Notes: generated by a model from the sequence alone, not told the origin. A stretch of 64,000 nt of DNA from Shewanella aestuarii (GCF_011765625.1 NZ_CP050313.1:1794501-1858500), one strand, 5' to 3'. Counted from the stretch's first letter, positions 10,795 through 21,016 are shown. Numbers and translations: made by a program.

Positions 10795-12072
10795 TTATAC
10801 CGACTGCTTTTTAAAGAGTTCCCTAAACACAGGGTAGATATCTTCAACTTGTTTAATGTGTTGCACCGCCATATTGTCAAAAGTTTCTTGCAGTTGCTCA
10901 TATTCACGCCATAGGGTTTGATGGGCCCTGTGGGTGATTTCGATATAACTAAAATAGCGCACCATCGGCAAAATATGTTTTTTTAGCAACTCTTTGCATA
11001 CAGGAGAATCGTCTGACCAATTATCACCATCAGAAGCCTGTGCAGCATAAATGTTCCATTCATTGGCTGGGTAACGTTCTTGCTGAATTTCATGCATAAG
11101 TTTAAGCGCGCTAGACACGATAGTGCCGCCGGTTTCTTGGGAGTAAAAAAACTCATGCTCGTCCACTTCTTTTGCTTGGGTATGATGCCTGATGTAAACA
11201 ACTTCTAAATTTTTATAGGTACGGGTTAAGAACAAATACAGCAAAATATAAAAACGTTTAGCCATATCTTTAGTGGCCTGATCCATCGAGCCGGATACAT
11301 CCATTAAACAGAACATGACCGCTTGGGTTGATGGCTTTTCGCGTTTGGCATAATTGTTGTACCTTAAGTCAAAAGTATCGATAAAAGGCACTTTGGCGAT
11401 TTGCTTTTTCAGCTCTTCAATTTGCGTTTTTAAGTTGATTATTAATTCAGCTTTTGAACCGGGTGTGTTTTCGAGCTGATCTAGTTCTTGTTCAAGTTGT
11501 TTTAGTAATGACTTTTTATTGCCCGTCATGGCGATTCTGCGGGCCAATGATGAGCGTAATGAACGCACTATATTAATATTGGCCGGTACACCATCATTGG
11601 TAAAGCCTGCGCGATATGTTTGGTATTCAACCAGTTTATTAAGGCGATTTTTTTGTAAGTTAGGTAATTCTAAATCTTCAAATAACAGCTCTAAATACTC
11701 ATCCTTTGAAATTTGGAAAACAAAATCATCGTTACCTTCACCAGAATCAGACGCATCTCCTTTACCTGAACCTCCACTACCTTGTCCACCTTTAGGGCGC
11801 TCAATTTGATCGCCTCGGTTAAATTGATCATTGCCAGGGTGAACGCGTTCGCGAACACCGCCTTGTCCCTGACGAAACTGGGGTTCACTAATATCCCTTG
11901 TTGGAATACTGATTTTTTCACCTTTGTCGATATCAGTCACACTGCGTTTGGTCACAGCATCACTGACAGCTTTCTTAATTTGCTTTTTATAACGCTCGAT
12001 AAAGCGTTGACGATTAACTGTGCTTTTTCCTTTTGCATTTAACCGTCTGTCAATAAAGTTAGCCATACGCAC
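10795..12072 (-). CDS. yeaH: YeaH/YhbH family (UPF0229) protein
   Basis: A 425-residue UPF0229 protein. A basic N-terminus (FIDRRLN, VNRQRF) leads to a Gly/Ser/Asp-rich linker (about residues 85-115). A C-terminal von Willebrand A-like domain follows, with the metal-site motif [18 protein letters not shown]. The family is encoded with the PrkA/YeaG kinase and SpoVR and acts in the same starvation/stationary-phase response; the molecular role is unclear. Two starts are possible six bases apart: the ATG at 12072, five bases after GGGAGG, is better spaced than the one at 12066, which aligns better with the E. coli N-terminus. Confidence 0.93.
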   Translation of the reverse strand: MRMANFIDRRLNAKGKSTVNRQRFIERYKKQIKKAVSDAVTKRSVTDIDKGEKISIPTRDISEPQFRQGQGGVRERVHPGNDQFNRGDQIERPKGGQGSGGSGKGDASDSGEGNDDFVFQISKDEYLELLFEDLELPNLQKNRLNKLVEYQTYRAGFTNDGVPANINIVRSLRSSLARRIAMTGNKKSLLKQLEQELDQLENTPGSKAELIINLKTQIEELKKQIAKVPFIDTFDLRYNNYAKREKPSTQAVMFCLMDVSGSMDQATKDMAKRFYILLYLFLTRTYKNLEVVYIRHHTQAKEVDEHEFFYSQETGGTIVSSALKLMHEIQQERYPANEWNIYAAQASDGDNWSDDSPVCKELLKKHILPMVRYFSYIEITHRAHQTLWREYEQLQETFDNMAVQHIKQVEDIYPVFRELFKKQSV

Positions 12073-12135
12073 CTCCCAAGCCTTAAAGTGGGCTTTACAT
12101 CGATATGCTGAATACTGAGTAAAGCCCTTGTTGGT

Positions 12136-14070
12136 TTAAGAAGATTTACGTACACGTAAATACCACTCAGACAACAATCTGACTTGTTTTTTGGTGTAAC
12201 CTTTTTCCATCATGCGATTGACAAAATCGTCGTGTTTACGTTGGTCATCGTTCGATGTCTTCGCATTAAACGAAATAACAGGTAACAAATCCTCTGTATT
12301 TGAGAACATTTTCTTCTCGATAACAGTGCGGAGCTTTTCATAACTTGTCCACAGTGGATTATTGCCTTCGTTGTTAGCTCGGGCTCGTAATACAAAATTG
12401 ACTATTTCATTACGAAAATCTTTAGGGTTACTTATACCTGCGGGTTTTTCTATTTTTTCAAGCTCTGCATTGAGCGATGCTCGGTCAAATAGCTGCCCTG
12501 TTTCAGGATCTCGGTATTCCTGATCTTGAATCCAAAAATCTGCATAAGTGACATAACGATCAAAAATATTTTGCCCGTATTCAGAATAAGATTCTAAATA
12601 CGCCGTTTGAATTTCTTTACCAATAAACTCAACGTATTTAGGGATTAAATAACCTTTTAAAAACTCTAAGTATCGCTCGCTGACATCATTTGGAAATTGC
12701 TCTTGGTCGATTTGCTTTTCTAACACATAAAATAGATGAACAGGATTAGCTGCAATTTCAGTGTTATCAAAATTAAATACTTTAGATAAAATCTTAAAGG
12801 CAAATCGGGTGGAAAGTCCGTTCATTCCTTCATCGACACCGGCGTAATCGCGATACTCTTGATACGATTTTGCTTTGGGGTCAGTATCTTTAAGGCTCTC
12901 ACCGTTATAAACCCGCATTTTAGAAAATATTGACGAATTTTCAGGAACCTTGATCCGTGATAACACACTAAATTGGGCTAAGGTTTCTAAAGTGCCGGGT
13001 GCACAAGGGGATTCGGATAACTCAGAATTTGACAGTAATTTCTGATAAATTTCAATTTCTTCCGAAACGCGTAAACAGTAGGGCACTTTGACAATATAAA
13101 CACGGTCTAAAAATGCCTCGTTGTTTTTATTGTTACGGAAAGTCGACCATTCTGATTCATTACTATGGGCCAAAATAATACCCGTGTATGGCAAGGCTGA
13201 TAAACCTTCTGTGCCGTTATAGTTTCCTTCTTGCGTTGCGGTTAACAATGGATGTAGCACTTTGATTGGTGCTTTAAACATTTCTACAAATTCCATTAAC
13301 CCTTGATTGGCTCGGCATAATGCGCCTGAATAAGCGTAAGCATCGGGATCATCTTGTGAAAAATGTTCAAGTTGACGGATGTCTACTTTACCCACCAATG
13401 CCGAAATGTCTTGATTGTTTTCATCACCGGGTTCTGTTTTGGCAATACCGATTTGATCTAATATCGATGGATACACTTTAACGACACGGAATTTAGAAAT
13501 ATCGCCACCAAATTCGTGTAATCGTTTTACAGCCCAAGGTGACATGATGGTTTTTAAGTAACGCTGTGGAATGCCATATTCTTGTTGCAAAATGGCGCCA
13601 TCTTCCTCTAAATCAAATAAGCAGAAGGGATGGTCATTAACAGGGCTGCGTTTGCCATTGGCGCTGAGAATATAAATGGGGACCTGTTGCATCAATGATT
13701 TTAGCTTTTCAGCTAAAGAAGATTTACCACCTCCAACAGGACCAAGTAAATATAAAATCTGTTTAGACTCTTCTAAGCCTTGAGCTGAATGTTTTAGGTA
13801 AGACACAATTTGTTCAATGGCCTCTTCCATACCAAAAAAGTCTTTAAAAGCTGGATAGCGTGATATTAAGCGATTGGAGAAGATACGACTTAATACCGGA
13901 TCTTTAGATGTATCGACAACTTCAGCCTTACCGATGGCCATTAGCAGACGTTCAGAGGCCGATACATAAGCGCTTCTGTCTTGTTTACAAATGTCGAGAA
14001 ATTGCTCTAAGGTATATTCTTCATCGAGTTTTTTCTCATAGCGTTGTTGATAGTGTTCGAAAATGCCCAT
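12136..14070 (-). CDS. yeaG: PrkA-type serine protein kinase YeaG
   Basis: A cytoplasmic PrkA family AAA-type ATPase/serine kinase. With the start at 14070 it has 644 residues, the length of E. coli YeaG. This start (MGIFEHYQQRYEKK) has GGGGG six bases upstream, whereas the longer reading from 14106 adds twelve unrelated residues. The Walker A motif GPVGGGKS is at about residues 110-117, followed by the AAA core; the C-terminal part is the kinase-like PrkA domain. In enterobacteria YeaG with YeaH shapes metabolism in nitrogen starvation and stationary phase. It is the first gene of the yeaG-yeaH-spoVR operon. Confidence 0.95.
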   Translation of the reverse strand: MGIFEHYQQRYEKKLDEEYTLEQFLDICKQDRSAYVSASERLLMAIGKAEVVDTSKDPVLSRIFSNRLISRYPAFKDFFGMEEAIEQIVSYLKHSAQGLEESKQILYLLGPVGGGKSSLAEKLKSLMQQVPIYILSANGKRSPVNDHPFCLFDLEEDGAILQQEYGIPQRYLKTIMSPWAVKRLHEFGGDISKFRVVKVYPSILDQIGIAKTEPGDENNQDISALVGKVDIRQLEHFSQDDPDAYAYSGALCRANQGLMEFVEMFKAPIKVLHPLLTATQEGNYNGTEGLSALPYTGIILAHSNESEWSTFRNNKNNEAFLDRVYIVKVPYCLRVSEEIEIYQKLLSNSELSESPCAPGTLETLAQFSVLSRIKVPENSSIFSKMRVYNGESLKDTDPKAKSYQEYRDYAGVDEGMNGLSTRFAFKILSKVFNFDNTEIAANPVHLFYVLEKQIDQEQFPNDVSERYLEFLKGYLIPKYVEFIGKEIQTAYLESYSEYGQNIFDRYVTYADFWIQDQEYRDPETGQLFDRASLNAELEKIEKPAGISNPKDFRNEIVNFVLRARANNEGNNPLWTSYEKLRTVIEKKMFSNTEDLLPVISFNAKTSNDDQRKHDDFVNRMMEKGYTKKQVRLLSEWYLRVRKSS

Positions 14071-14308
14071 AAGTAACCCCCTAAAACGACTATGCTGCAG
14101 TGGCAAAACTGGTTGAGGTTTAAAAGGTTTGCTAGTGAAATCAGCAATTCATTTTTAGCCCCTACATTTTCATTCTAGAATAGAGAATGTTATTTTGCGC
14201 AAGTTTATTAAAATAAATTAAGTAAAAACAATGACAAACATAGCATTTGCAACAGTTGCAATAATAGGTGTAAAAAATATAGGGATATATGGTATGAACA
14301 TATAGACA

Positions 14309-14334
14309 ATAAAAAAGGAGCCGATAGGCTCCTT
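14309..14334 (-). terminator. Rho-independent terminator of sodB
   Basis: The 8-bp stem AAGGAGCC/GGCTCCTT (14315-14322 with 14327-14334) and tetraloop are followed on the minus strand by six T. It lies 24 bases after the sodB stop. Confidence 0.9.
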
Positions 14335-14357
14335 AATGGGTTAACGCTGAGAGGTGA

Positions 14358-14939
14358 TTAAGCAAAGTTGCTGTTCACAAATTCCCAGTTAACTAATTGC
14401 CAGAAATGATTTAGGTATTCTGGACGTGCGTTACGGTAATCAACGTAGTAAGCATGTTCCCATACGTCAACCGTTAATAATGGTGTAACCGTTTCATCAG
14501 TTAATGGCGTAGCGGCATTGCTAGTGTTAACAATGGCTAATGAACCGTCAGCTTTTTTCACTAACCAAGTCCATGCGCTACCGAAGTTGTTGACAGCGGA
14601 ATCAGTAAACTTAGCTTGGAATTCTTCGAAAGAGCCAAATGATGCATTAATAGCATCAGCGATTGCGCCAGTAGCAGGACCGCCAGCGTTTGGTGCTAAA
14701 CAATTCCAGTAGAAAGTGTGGTTCCAAACTTGTGCTGCGTTGTTGAACATGCCACCTGTAGAAGTTTTAACAACTTCTTCTAGGCTTTTGCCAGCAAATT
14801 CTGTTCCTTCAACTAAACCATTTAATTTAACAACATAAGTGTTGTGATGTTTACCGTAGTGGTACTCAATAGTTTCTTGAGAAATGTGTGGTTCTAGTGC
14901 GTTCTTTGCATAAGGTAATGCTGGTAATTCGAAAGCCAT
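14358..14939 (-). CDS. sodB: Iron superoxide dismutase
   Basis: Converts superoxide to hydrogen peroxide and oxygen in the cytoplasm. With the start at 14939 (GGAGTG six bases upstream) the protein has 193 residues, as in E. coli SodB; the ATG nine bases further upstream only adds three residues. Metal ligands are visible: His27 in the EYHYGKHH segment, the His of AQVWNHTFYWN, and Asp and His in VDVWEHAYYVDYRN. The sequence around WNHTFYWNCLAPNAGG is the iron, not manganese, type. It is divergent from grxD; the 220-base gap holds both promoters. In relatives sodB is controlled through Fur and RyhB, but I cannot point to a certain site here. Confidence 0.97.
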   Translation of the reverse strand: MAFELPALPYAKNALEPHISQETIEYHYGKHHNTYVVKLNGLVEGTEFAGKSLEEVVKTSTGGMFNNAAQVWNHTFYWNCLAPNAGGPATGAIADAINASFGSFEEFQAKFTDSAVNNFGSAWTWLVKKADGSLAIVNTSNAATPLTDETVTPLLTVDVWEHAYYVDYRNARPEYLNHFWQLVNWEFVNSNFA

Positions 14940-15168
14940 TATTATCACTCCATGGATTTAGGTTATCGTTATTAATACCTAATAGGTACATTGCTCTGTG
15001 GCTATTGTACTGATTATTTTTGTGATGTGAATCATTGTTTGCTGAATAATATCGATTATGGTGATAGAAAATACAAAATAACTAAACCCTTACAAACTGT
15101 GGGATTTTGTTATTGTTGAAGGTGTCGTACAATAGAGCTATAAGTGTTGACAACCATTAGGAATCAAA

Positions 15169-15510
15169 ATGGAAACTGTAGAAAAGATAAAGCAGCAAAT
15201 TACTGAAAACCCGATCATTGTTTATATGAAAGGCTCTCCAAAACTACCTAGCTGTGGTTTTTCATCTCAAGTGGCTCAAGTGATGATTAACTGTGGTGAA
15301 CAATTTGCATTTGTTGACATTTTACAGCACCCAGATATTCGTGCTGAATTACCCAAATTTGCTAACTGGCCAACTTTTCCACAATTGTGGATTGAAGGTG
15401 AATTAATTGGTGGCTGCGATATCGTCACTGAAATGTTTCAAAAAGGCGAGCTTCAGCCTTTGATCAAAGCAACGGCAGATAAATATCGCACTGACGATGC
15501 TAGTGAATAA
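15169..15510 (+). CDS. grxD: Monothiol glutaredoxin Grx4
   Basis: A 113-residue monothiol glutaredoxin that binds a [2Fe-2S] cluster with glutathione and works in iron-sulfur cluster delivery with BolA-type partners. The CGFS motif has its single active cysteine at residue 29, followed by the WPTFPQLWI and GGCDIV glutathione-binding segments. Length and order match E. coli GrxD (115 residues). The ATG has AGGAA upstream. It stands alone, divergent from sodB, which fits an iron and oxidative-stress setting, and ends before a strong bidirectional terminator. Confidence 0.96.
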   Translation: METVEKIKQQITENPIIVYMKGSPKLPSCGFSSQVAQVMINCGEQFAFVDILQHPDIRAELPKFANWPTFPQLWIEGELIGGCDIVTEMFQKGELQPLIKATADKYRTDDASE

Positions 15511-15609
15511 GTAACTGATTAAATATGCTGCGAACTAGAATTAGACATTAACGACTTAATATTACTTTCGTTAAACGATTCAGGGCAGCGCAATTGATTG
15601 AGTCAAATA

Positions 15610-15639
15610 AAAAAGCCCAATGATTTCATTGGGCTTTTT
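15610..15639. terminator. Bidirectional terminator between grxD and the 15653 gene
   Basis: A perfect 14-bp stem (15610-15623 with 15626-15639, core AAGCCCAATGA) has A-runs and T-runs on its two sides and separates convergent genes. Confidence 0.92.
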
Positions 15640-15652
15640 GTTTACAGCAATA

Positions 15653-16801
15653 TCAATGTAGCTTGTCAGTTTTAACATCAACAGGGTTTGTGGTTGCTGC
15701 TTTGACTTTAACGAGTCTAGGTAAGTTTTTCTTAGTACTTGCAATGTTAGCTAAATAGGGGCCTGGGGTCATTTTTTCAGGCCAATCGAGCAGCATCATC
15801 GCCAGTACGTTTCTGTGTTCACCAGATGCTAAATTGAATTTTCCACTTGGTGACAGAATAAATTGATACTCTGGATTGTAAGAGTCAATAATAAACTGCT
15901 TCACTTTTTCAGTCACAGGATGGTTTTTGTGACCGGTAAGCAAAAAGCTAATACCAACTTCTGTTGTTATATCTTCAGTGGTGTCAGCGATAATCCTATC
16001 AATATTTTTTTCAAAATAATCTAAAATCCACTGATACTCTTTAGGATCAACTTCATATTGATAGTATTGACTGGCAGCAAAAATAAAGTGCGTCATACCG
16101 TAAATTTTATTTTTAAATTGTGCTTTGGATAATTTATCATCCTTACTGTCTGGATATGCTTTTATAAAAGCCTTTTTGTAAGCTGGATAATAATCACCAA
16201 TGCCAAGTTGTTTTGCCCAAAAAACATAATTAATTAATTGAGCAGCCCAAGCTTTAATCATTTTTTTATCGGTTAATTCAGGTTCAAAATTATGCTTTTT
16301 AAGGGTATCGATCATTAGCTCGTGACATGGTCCTGTCAGACCAAACTCGTCAATACGACTTGCGTAGCGCAAAAGTATGTCGCTGAAAAGCATGAAATTA
16401 GGGTAGGGTTGAATGGCTTTCTTTCGTGCTTTGGCCCGTGGGCCATTACCTAACTTATTGGCAGCTTTCTCTGATTCGGCTTTGATAAAATCAGGCTTAT
16501 CTAAGTTACAGGCATAATAAGCTTGGCGTTCAGCAACCGTGAGTAAATCAATAAGAGAACCATTGGCATATTTGACATCACCAGTCATTCTAAACAGGCG
16601 AATTGCATAGTGTCCTTGAACACGGGGCGGTAATGAATAAAGGTTGGTTTCTAAGTTAGTTTTAATTCCTTGGTAAACTTGTTCAGCACTTAAATCATGT
16701 TCAGGTTTTACATAGGTTTGTTTAGCAAAAACACTGCTGCTTAGAAATACAACGGATAATGCGACTAACGAGAGTGTTTTACTCTTGCTTAGAGCCAGCA
16801 T
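15653..16801 (-). CDS. Secreted protein of unknown function (DUF3541-like)
   Basis: A predicted exported protein of 382 residues from the ATG at 16801, chosen because it opens a clear signal peptide (MLALSKSK, hydrophobic core, cleavage near VFA-KQ) and has GGAG nine bases upstream. The longer frame from 16888 adds 29 residues with no signal character. The mature part is helical and Lys/Tyr-rich with no catalytic motif I recognise. It resembles DUF3541 proteins of Vibrio and Shewanella as I remember them; that assignment is tentative. It overlaps the preceding gene by 23 bases and is the last of five co-directional genes beginning with a retropepsin-like lipoprotein, so a shared envelope role is likely. 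Confidence 0.75.
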   Translation of the reverse strand: MLALSKSKTLSLVALSVVFLSSSVFAKQTYVKPEHDLSAEQVYQGIKTNLETNLYSLPPRVQGHYAIRLFRMTGDVKYANGSLIDLLTVAERQAYYACNLDKPDFIKAESEKAANKLGNGPRAKARKKAIQPYPNFMLFSDILLRYASRIDEFGLTGPCHELMIDTLKKHNFEPELTDKKMIKAWAAQLINYVFWAKQLGIGDYYPAYKKAFIKAYPDSKDDKLSKAQFKNKIYGMTHFIFAASQYYQYEVDPKEYQWILDYFEKNIDRIIADTTEDITTEVGISFLLTGHKNHPVTEKVKQFIIDSYNPEYQFILSPSGKFNLASGEHRNVLAMMLLDWPEKMTPGPYLANIASTKKNLPRLVKVKAATTNPVDVKTDKLH

Positions 16802-18584
16802 GGTTAATTCTCCATATAAGTTTTTCAAAATCCATTGGCTGTAGATAGATTGCAGACAATTGATCATAGAGGGTTTGGTTGTGCTCATTGACTACTAATA
16901 ATTCAAAGATTTCCTTGGCTTTACTGTCATTGTTAACTTCATTCATAATTAACTCTGCCAGCGTTTGCTGCCATAGCAAAAGATAATGATTAATCCCTTG
17001 ATTAGCAATAGCCTGCAAACTATATATTGCATCACTTGCTTGTGGCCAATCATGGCCGAAACTGCGCTGAAATGCTTGTGATATTTGAGCATCTAGCATG
17101 GGTTGTACCCATGGCCAGTTCGTGACGTTGTTTTGCCGATAAAAATATAGAGCAACTTTAGATTTAAATACTTGGTGTTGTTGTTGGTATTGTTTGATTA
17201 ACACGAGCCTTGGATTATGTATTTGAGGTTTATCTAACGCCCTTGATAACCATTTTGCAAGCCATAAACTGCCAATTTCAGCGCTGCTGCTATCAACACT
17301 TTGTTGATTGAAATAATAAAATTGCCCACTTTTTGCCAGTAGACTTATGCTCTCACTGAGTAGTGTTAACAAACGCATCTGTGTTGTGTCAGTTAATTCC
17401 TGGGGTAATTGTAAGCTGTATTGACCAAACTGATGGCCTAACACCGGATACTTAATGAGTGCTCCCGCAAGTTTGTCGGTAGGACTTGATGAGGCTTCGT
17501 CAAACCAATGTAAATACAGTTCACCGAGTAAACGCTGTTTATGCCAAATTCGATAAACTTGTTGTTTACTTGACGGATTGATGAGGTCTATTTGCTCAAA
17601 ATGAATATCAAGTTGTTCAAGTTGCTGGAATGCGGTTTGTAGTAACAGAGCTGTGCTAACTTTAGGTTGATGACTTTTGGGAATTTTTTTTAATTGGGTA
17701 ATTAAATTCCAGGGTGCTTGATTGATATTATGTGTTTGGCTTGCTAAAAAAATTTCAACTTGATTTTCTGTCAAGCCTTGAAAACTAAGCTGGTAATCAG
17801 TGAAATTTTGATAGCCACGCTGTTTGGAAAAATCCGTTTGTAGTTGATGCAGTTTAAGCAAGCTGGGTTTAATCAAATCTTTTGCCCGAATTTGATAAGC
17901 TATCCAAGCTTGTTTTCTACACTGTTCGTCTTGTTGATGTGCTAGATAAAATGCAATTGATTGTTCGGTGTTAAAATCAGCTTGATGCTCATCAGCTGCT
18001 TCTTCTTTTAGTTGGCAAATATCGGGTAAGGTTAACTGATATTTTTTTGAAAAATAATGTTCTATATTAGCCTGTAAGCTATGTTTTAGCGCTTTTGTAT
18101 TCTGTGGCCATTGTCTATTGAGTAGGCTAGCTAATTTAGCTGAATAGACTTGATATGGGGTATTGGTGTCAAGAGACTGATAAGCAGATGACGTGAGTTT
18201 GTTTGAATCAAGTTGACTGGCAAGCCAAGTCAATTCATCTGCTAAGTGAACTTGGCACATTAACAAAGCTTGCTGATATTCAGGGGCGCTTGTCTGGCTT
18301 CTGTAATAATTATTAAGGTCATTAAGGTTATGTAAACTCAGTAAACCCGCCTCAAAATCGACAATTTGCTGTAAGTGAACTTCAGGCGAGGCTTTTACTA
18401 CTAATTGGTCGCCATCTTTTTTTAACCAAGCTGAAGGAATGGGAACTGATGTTTGCGTGTGAAATTGCAAACACTGTTCGGTGAACAGACTTAAAGGATT
18501 AGCCACAGCAGATGCTGTGGCTAATAAAGTAAAAACACACGCTAAACGACAAAATATACTAACCGCAAAAATGCTTTTTAGCAT
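16779..18584 (-). CDS. Exported protein, possibly a degenerate M2/M3-like metallopeptidase
   Basis: From the ATG at 18584 the product has 601 residues and starts with a signal peptide (MLKSIFAVSIFCRLACVFTL, cleavage near AVA-NP); the longer frame from 18665 runs back inside the ATP-grasp gene and adds no signal. The body is Gln/Leu-rich and helical. A segment of the form KQRGYQNFTDYQL, and later LGHQFGQYSL where gluzincins carry HEXXH, suggest an M2/M3-type peptidase fold. The catalytic HEXXH is absent, so it is probably inactive if the match is right. The start overlaps the ATP-grasp stop by 26 bases, implying translational coupling. Family assignment is weak; export and operon membership are well supported. 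Confidence 0.7.
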   Translation of the reverse strand: MLKSIFAVSIFCRLACVFTLLATASAVANPLSLFTEQCLQFHTQTSVPIPSAWLKKDGDQLVVKASPEVHLQQIVDFEAGLLSLHNLNDLNNYYRSQTSAPEYQQALLMCQVHLADELTWLASQLDSNKLTSSAYQSLDTNTPYQVYSAKLASLLNRQWPQNTKALKHSLQANIEHYFSKKYQLTLPDICQLKEEAADEHQADFNTEQSIAFYLAHQQDEQCRKQAWIAYQIRAKDLIKPSLLKLHQLQTDFSKQRGYQNFTDYQLSFQGLTENQVEIFLASQTHNINQAPWNLITQLKKIPKSHQPKVSTALLLQTAFQQLEQLDIHFEQIDLINPSSKQQVYRIWHKQRLLGELYLHWFDEASSSPTDKLAGALIKYPVLGHQFGQYSLQLPQELTDTTQMRLLTLLSESISLLAKSGQFYYFNQQSVDSSSAEIGSLWLAKWLSRALDKPQIHNPRLVLIKQYQQQHQVFKSKVALYFYRQNNVTNWPWVQPMLDAQISQAFQRSFGHDWPQASDAIYSLQAIANQGINHYLLLWQQTLAELIMNEVNNDSKAKEIFELLVVNEHNQTLYDQLSAIYLQPMDFEKLIWRINHAGSKQE

Positions 18585-19503
18585 ATTCCACTCGTTGCTC
18601 AACTGACATTTTAGGACCTTTGAGGGATTCAACATGTTTAAGGCGAGGTAAAATGCCTTTGCCATTCGCGATTTGAATTGTTAAACCTGGTCGGGCGTTC
18701 AACTCAAGCAATAATGGCCCCCGTTTTTTATCTAACACCATGTCTGTGCCTAGATAGCCTAATTCACACATCTCATAAGCACTTGACGCAGTATGTAAAA
18801 GGGTTTCCCAATGCGGCACTTGAATATTAGAGAGAGGGAAATGAGTGTCGGGGTGCTTATCAACAGGGACGTCAAATTGCACAGCATGTAAACTTTTACC
18901 TGTTGCGATATCTAGCCCGACACCAACTGCGCCTTGGTGCAAGTTAGCTTTACCATCAGAGGCCGCTGTTGAGCAGCGAAGCATGCCCATAACAGGAAAA
19001 CCTTTAAAGACGATTAATCGAATGTCAGGTACGCCTTCATAGCTGACGCCGTTAAATATAGGATCAAATTCAATTAATCCTTCAACAATTGCAACGTCAG
19101 GTTTACCGCCTAATGAGAACAAACCACTGAGAGTATTAGACACATGGCGATATATCTCATTGGGAGTTACCTCTTGACCATTGGCTTTATAATAACGGCC
19201 TTGTTCGACTCTGGTAATAACTAAAATGCCTTTACCGCCAGAGCCTTTGGCTGGCTTGATCACAAAGCCAGTTCTATCAGCAACCATTGCCGGAATTTCT
19301 TCAATGGTGTGCTGTTCTTGCACTACACCAATTAAGTCAGGTACGGCGATATTGTTAGCCAATGCGAGTTGCTTGGTTATTAATTTATCATCTACACGTT
19401 TATAAAATTTGCGCGGGTTGTAACGGCCAATATAGCTAATGTTGCGTTTGTTCATATTGAGCACACCGCTGCGCTTTAACTCCCAAGGCCAAGCATATTT
19501 CAT
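18559..19503 (-). CDS. ATP-grasp ligase, RimK-like (alpha-L-glutamate ligase-like)
   Basis: A 314-residue cytoplasmic ATP-grasp carboxylate-amine ligase. Recognisable features are the ATP-binding lysine and glycine-rich loop (FVIKPAKGSGGKGILVI), the LGYLGTDMVLD segment, and the metal-binding LLLELNARPGL near the end. The family couples ATP hydrolysis to forming an amide between a carboxylate and an amino acid; the real substrate here is unknown. It shares one base (TAATG) with the upstream 7TM/transglutaminase-like gene. The trio of retropepsin-like protein, inactive transglutaminase and ATP-grasp enzyme is a conserved neighbourhood in Pseudomonas, Vibrio and Shewanella, so the three probably build or trim a peptide-like modification. 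Confidence 0.88.
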   Translation of the reverse strand: MKYAWPWELKRSGVLNMNKRNISYIGRYNPRKFYKRVDDKLITKQLALANNIAVPDLIGVVQEQHTIEEIPAMVADRTGFVIKPAKGSGGKGILVITRVEQGRYYKANGQEVTPNEIYRHVSNTLSGLFSLGGKPDVAIVEGLIEFDPIFNGVSYEGVPDIRLIVFKGFPVMGMLRCSTAASDGKANLHQGAVGVGLDIATGKSLHAVQFDVPVDKHPDTHFPLSNIQVPHWETLLHTASSAYEMCELGYLGTDMVLDKKRGPLLLELNARPGLTIQIANGKGILPRLKHVESLKGPKMSVEQRVEYAKKHFCG

Positions 19504-21008
19504 TACTTCTCTCCCACTAAGGGTTTAAAGCGTTTTAGCTCGGTCAAGCGATAGCCAGTATATTGTCCCATTACCAGTACTAAGCCCAAAATGATCAAAT
19601 GTACGCCTAAGAAGTTAAATACCCAATGTTGCACAAGTGAACTGCTCATTGCTAAATAAGCGATCGTTGCGACAAACAAACTGCCGCCACCTGAAACAAA
19701 GACTTTTTTCGGGCCTTCTTCTTCCCAAAGAATGGACATACGCTCAATTGTCCAAGCAAGAATGATCATCGGGAAGAAGGTGACTGTCATGCCTTCACTT
19801 AATCCTAATTTAGATGAAATTAGCGTGAACAAACCAATAATAAATATCACCACAATAATTACCGCCGATATTCGGGATATTAACAGTAGATTCAGGGTGG
19901 ACAGCCATGAGCGGATCATCAAACCAAAAGCAACAATCAATAAGAAACCGATTAAACCAGTGAGTAAGGTTGTTTGAATAAAGGCCATTGCGATTAACAC
20001 TGGCATAAAGGTACCAGAGGTCTTAATGCCAACAATCACTCGCAAGAAAACGACCACCAATACGCCGATTGGGATAAGTAAAATTCCCTTGAATAAGCTT
20101 TGTTCTTCTAGTGGTAGTTGATACAAGGAGAAATCTAACGCATCGTTAGTTATCAGCATGTCTATGGATGTCGCTAATGCGGAACGTGTTTCTTGTAGCA
20201 TTGAGAAGTTAACTTGCGAATTTGTCGCACCCATAACATCTAAAACAGACCCATCGTTGTATTCCCATAACAATAAGGTGTTATCTCGGCCTTGCTTGTT
20301 ATTGACTACATCAAATAAATGCCATTCACCGTCTTGGTAAACTTGAACATAGTTGGATAATTGTTGGCGACGTCGTTGGTCTTCGAGCTTTAAGCCACTG
20401 ACTATCCGTGCTGGAACGCCTTTGGTGAGCAACATTTGTAGAAATAAATTGGTCGAGGTATTAGTTGATAATAACAATGCCATATTTTGGCTTTGGTTAT
20501 CATCATTTATCAATGACATCAGCTGGCTAGCAAAAGATAAGTTAGTTGCACTTCGGCCCCACACTTCATCAACAATTTGATCTGCGGCAGACTTTTCGGT
20601 TGCTGGCCATAAGTACTCTTGAGGCACAGCTGGTTGCTCATCTGTGGTTATGCTTAATTTACCTGTAGGGACGAGTGTGACGCGGTAAAATAATGACTGC
20701 GGCCCACGGGCTTCTCTGATAGACCAAATAGCACGACGGCTAATATCATCTGTAATGGTTAGGCCATAACCCGGTGATGTGGCATTCTCGACTAAAATAT
20801 CGAAAGCTGGGTCATTAGGTAGTGAAAAACTCACTTCAGCAGGTGCATTACGACCACTAAAGCTAACTTTTGCGTCGATCGCCCAACTTTGAACTTGTTC
20901 TCCGGGTAGGAACGGCACTTTATGCTCTATTCCACGGTAAATACTTGCACTTATGCCAGCAACAAAAAGCAGAAATACAAATATGTAAAACGGTTTACGA
21001 GAATGCAT
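19503..21008 (-). CDS. UUP1-type membrane protein: inactive transglutaminase domain plus 7TM
   Basis: A 501-residue inner-membrane protein. An N-terminal signal-anchor helix (about residues 8-25) leads into a periplasmic region with a transglutaminase-like fold (about residues 40-290), then a block of about seven TM helices (about residues 305-490). The fold region has TSTNLFLQMLLTKGVPARIVSG, where an active enzyme would have Cys; the Cys is absent, matching the known 'inactive transglutaminase fused to 7TM' family. It lies 8 bases after the retropepsin-like lipoprotein gene and shares one base with the ATP-grasp gene. Probably a receptor or scaffold for the other two products. Confidence 0.88.
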   Translation of the reverse strand: MHSRKPFYIFVFLLFVAGISASIYRGIEHKVPFLPGEQVQSWAIDAKVSFSGRNAPAEVSFSLPNDPAFDILVENATSPGYGLTITDDISRRAIWSIREARGPQSLFYRVTLVPTGKLSITTDEQPAVPQEYLWPATEKSAADQIVDEVWGRSATNLSFASQLMSLINDDNQSQNMALLLSTNTSTNLFLQMLLTKGVPARIVSGLKLEDQRRRQQLSNYVQVYQDGEWHLFDVVNNKQGRDNTLLLWEYNDGSVLDVMGATNSQVNFSMLQETRSALATSIDMLITNDALDFSLYQLPLEEQSLFKGILLIPIGVLVVVFLRVIVGIKTSGTFMPVLIAMAFIQTTLLTGLIGFLLIVAFGLMIRSWLSTLNLLLISRISAVIIVVIFIIGLFTLISSKLGLSEGMTVTFFPMIILAWTIERMSILWEEEGPKKVFVSGGGSLFVATIAYLAMSSSLVQHWVFNFLGVHLIILGLVLVMGQYTGYRLTELKRFKPLVGEK

Positions 21009-21016
21009 CTTATTGC

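Noticed and set aside
14990..15060. Fur box upstream of sodB
   Set aside because: The stretch around TGTGAATCATTGTTT has only partial similarity to a Fur site, not enough to call.
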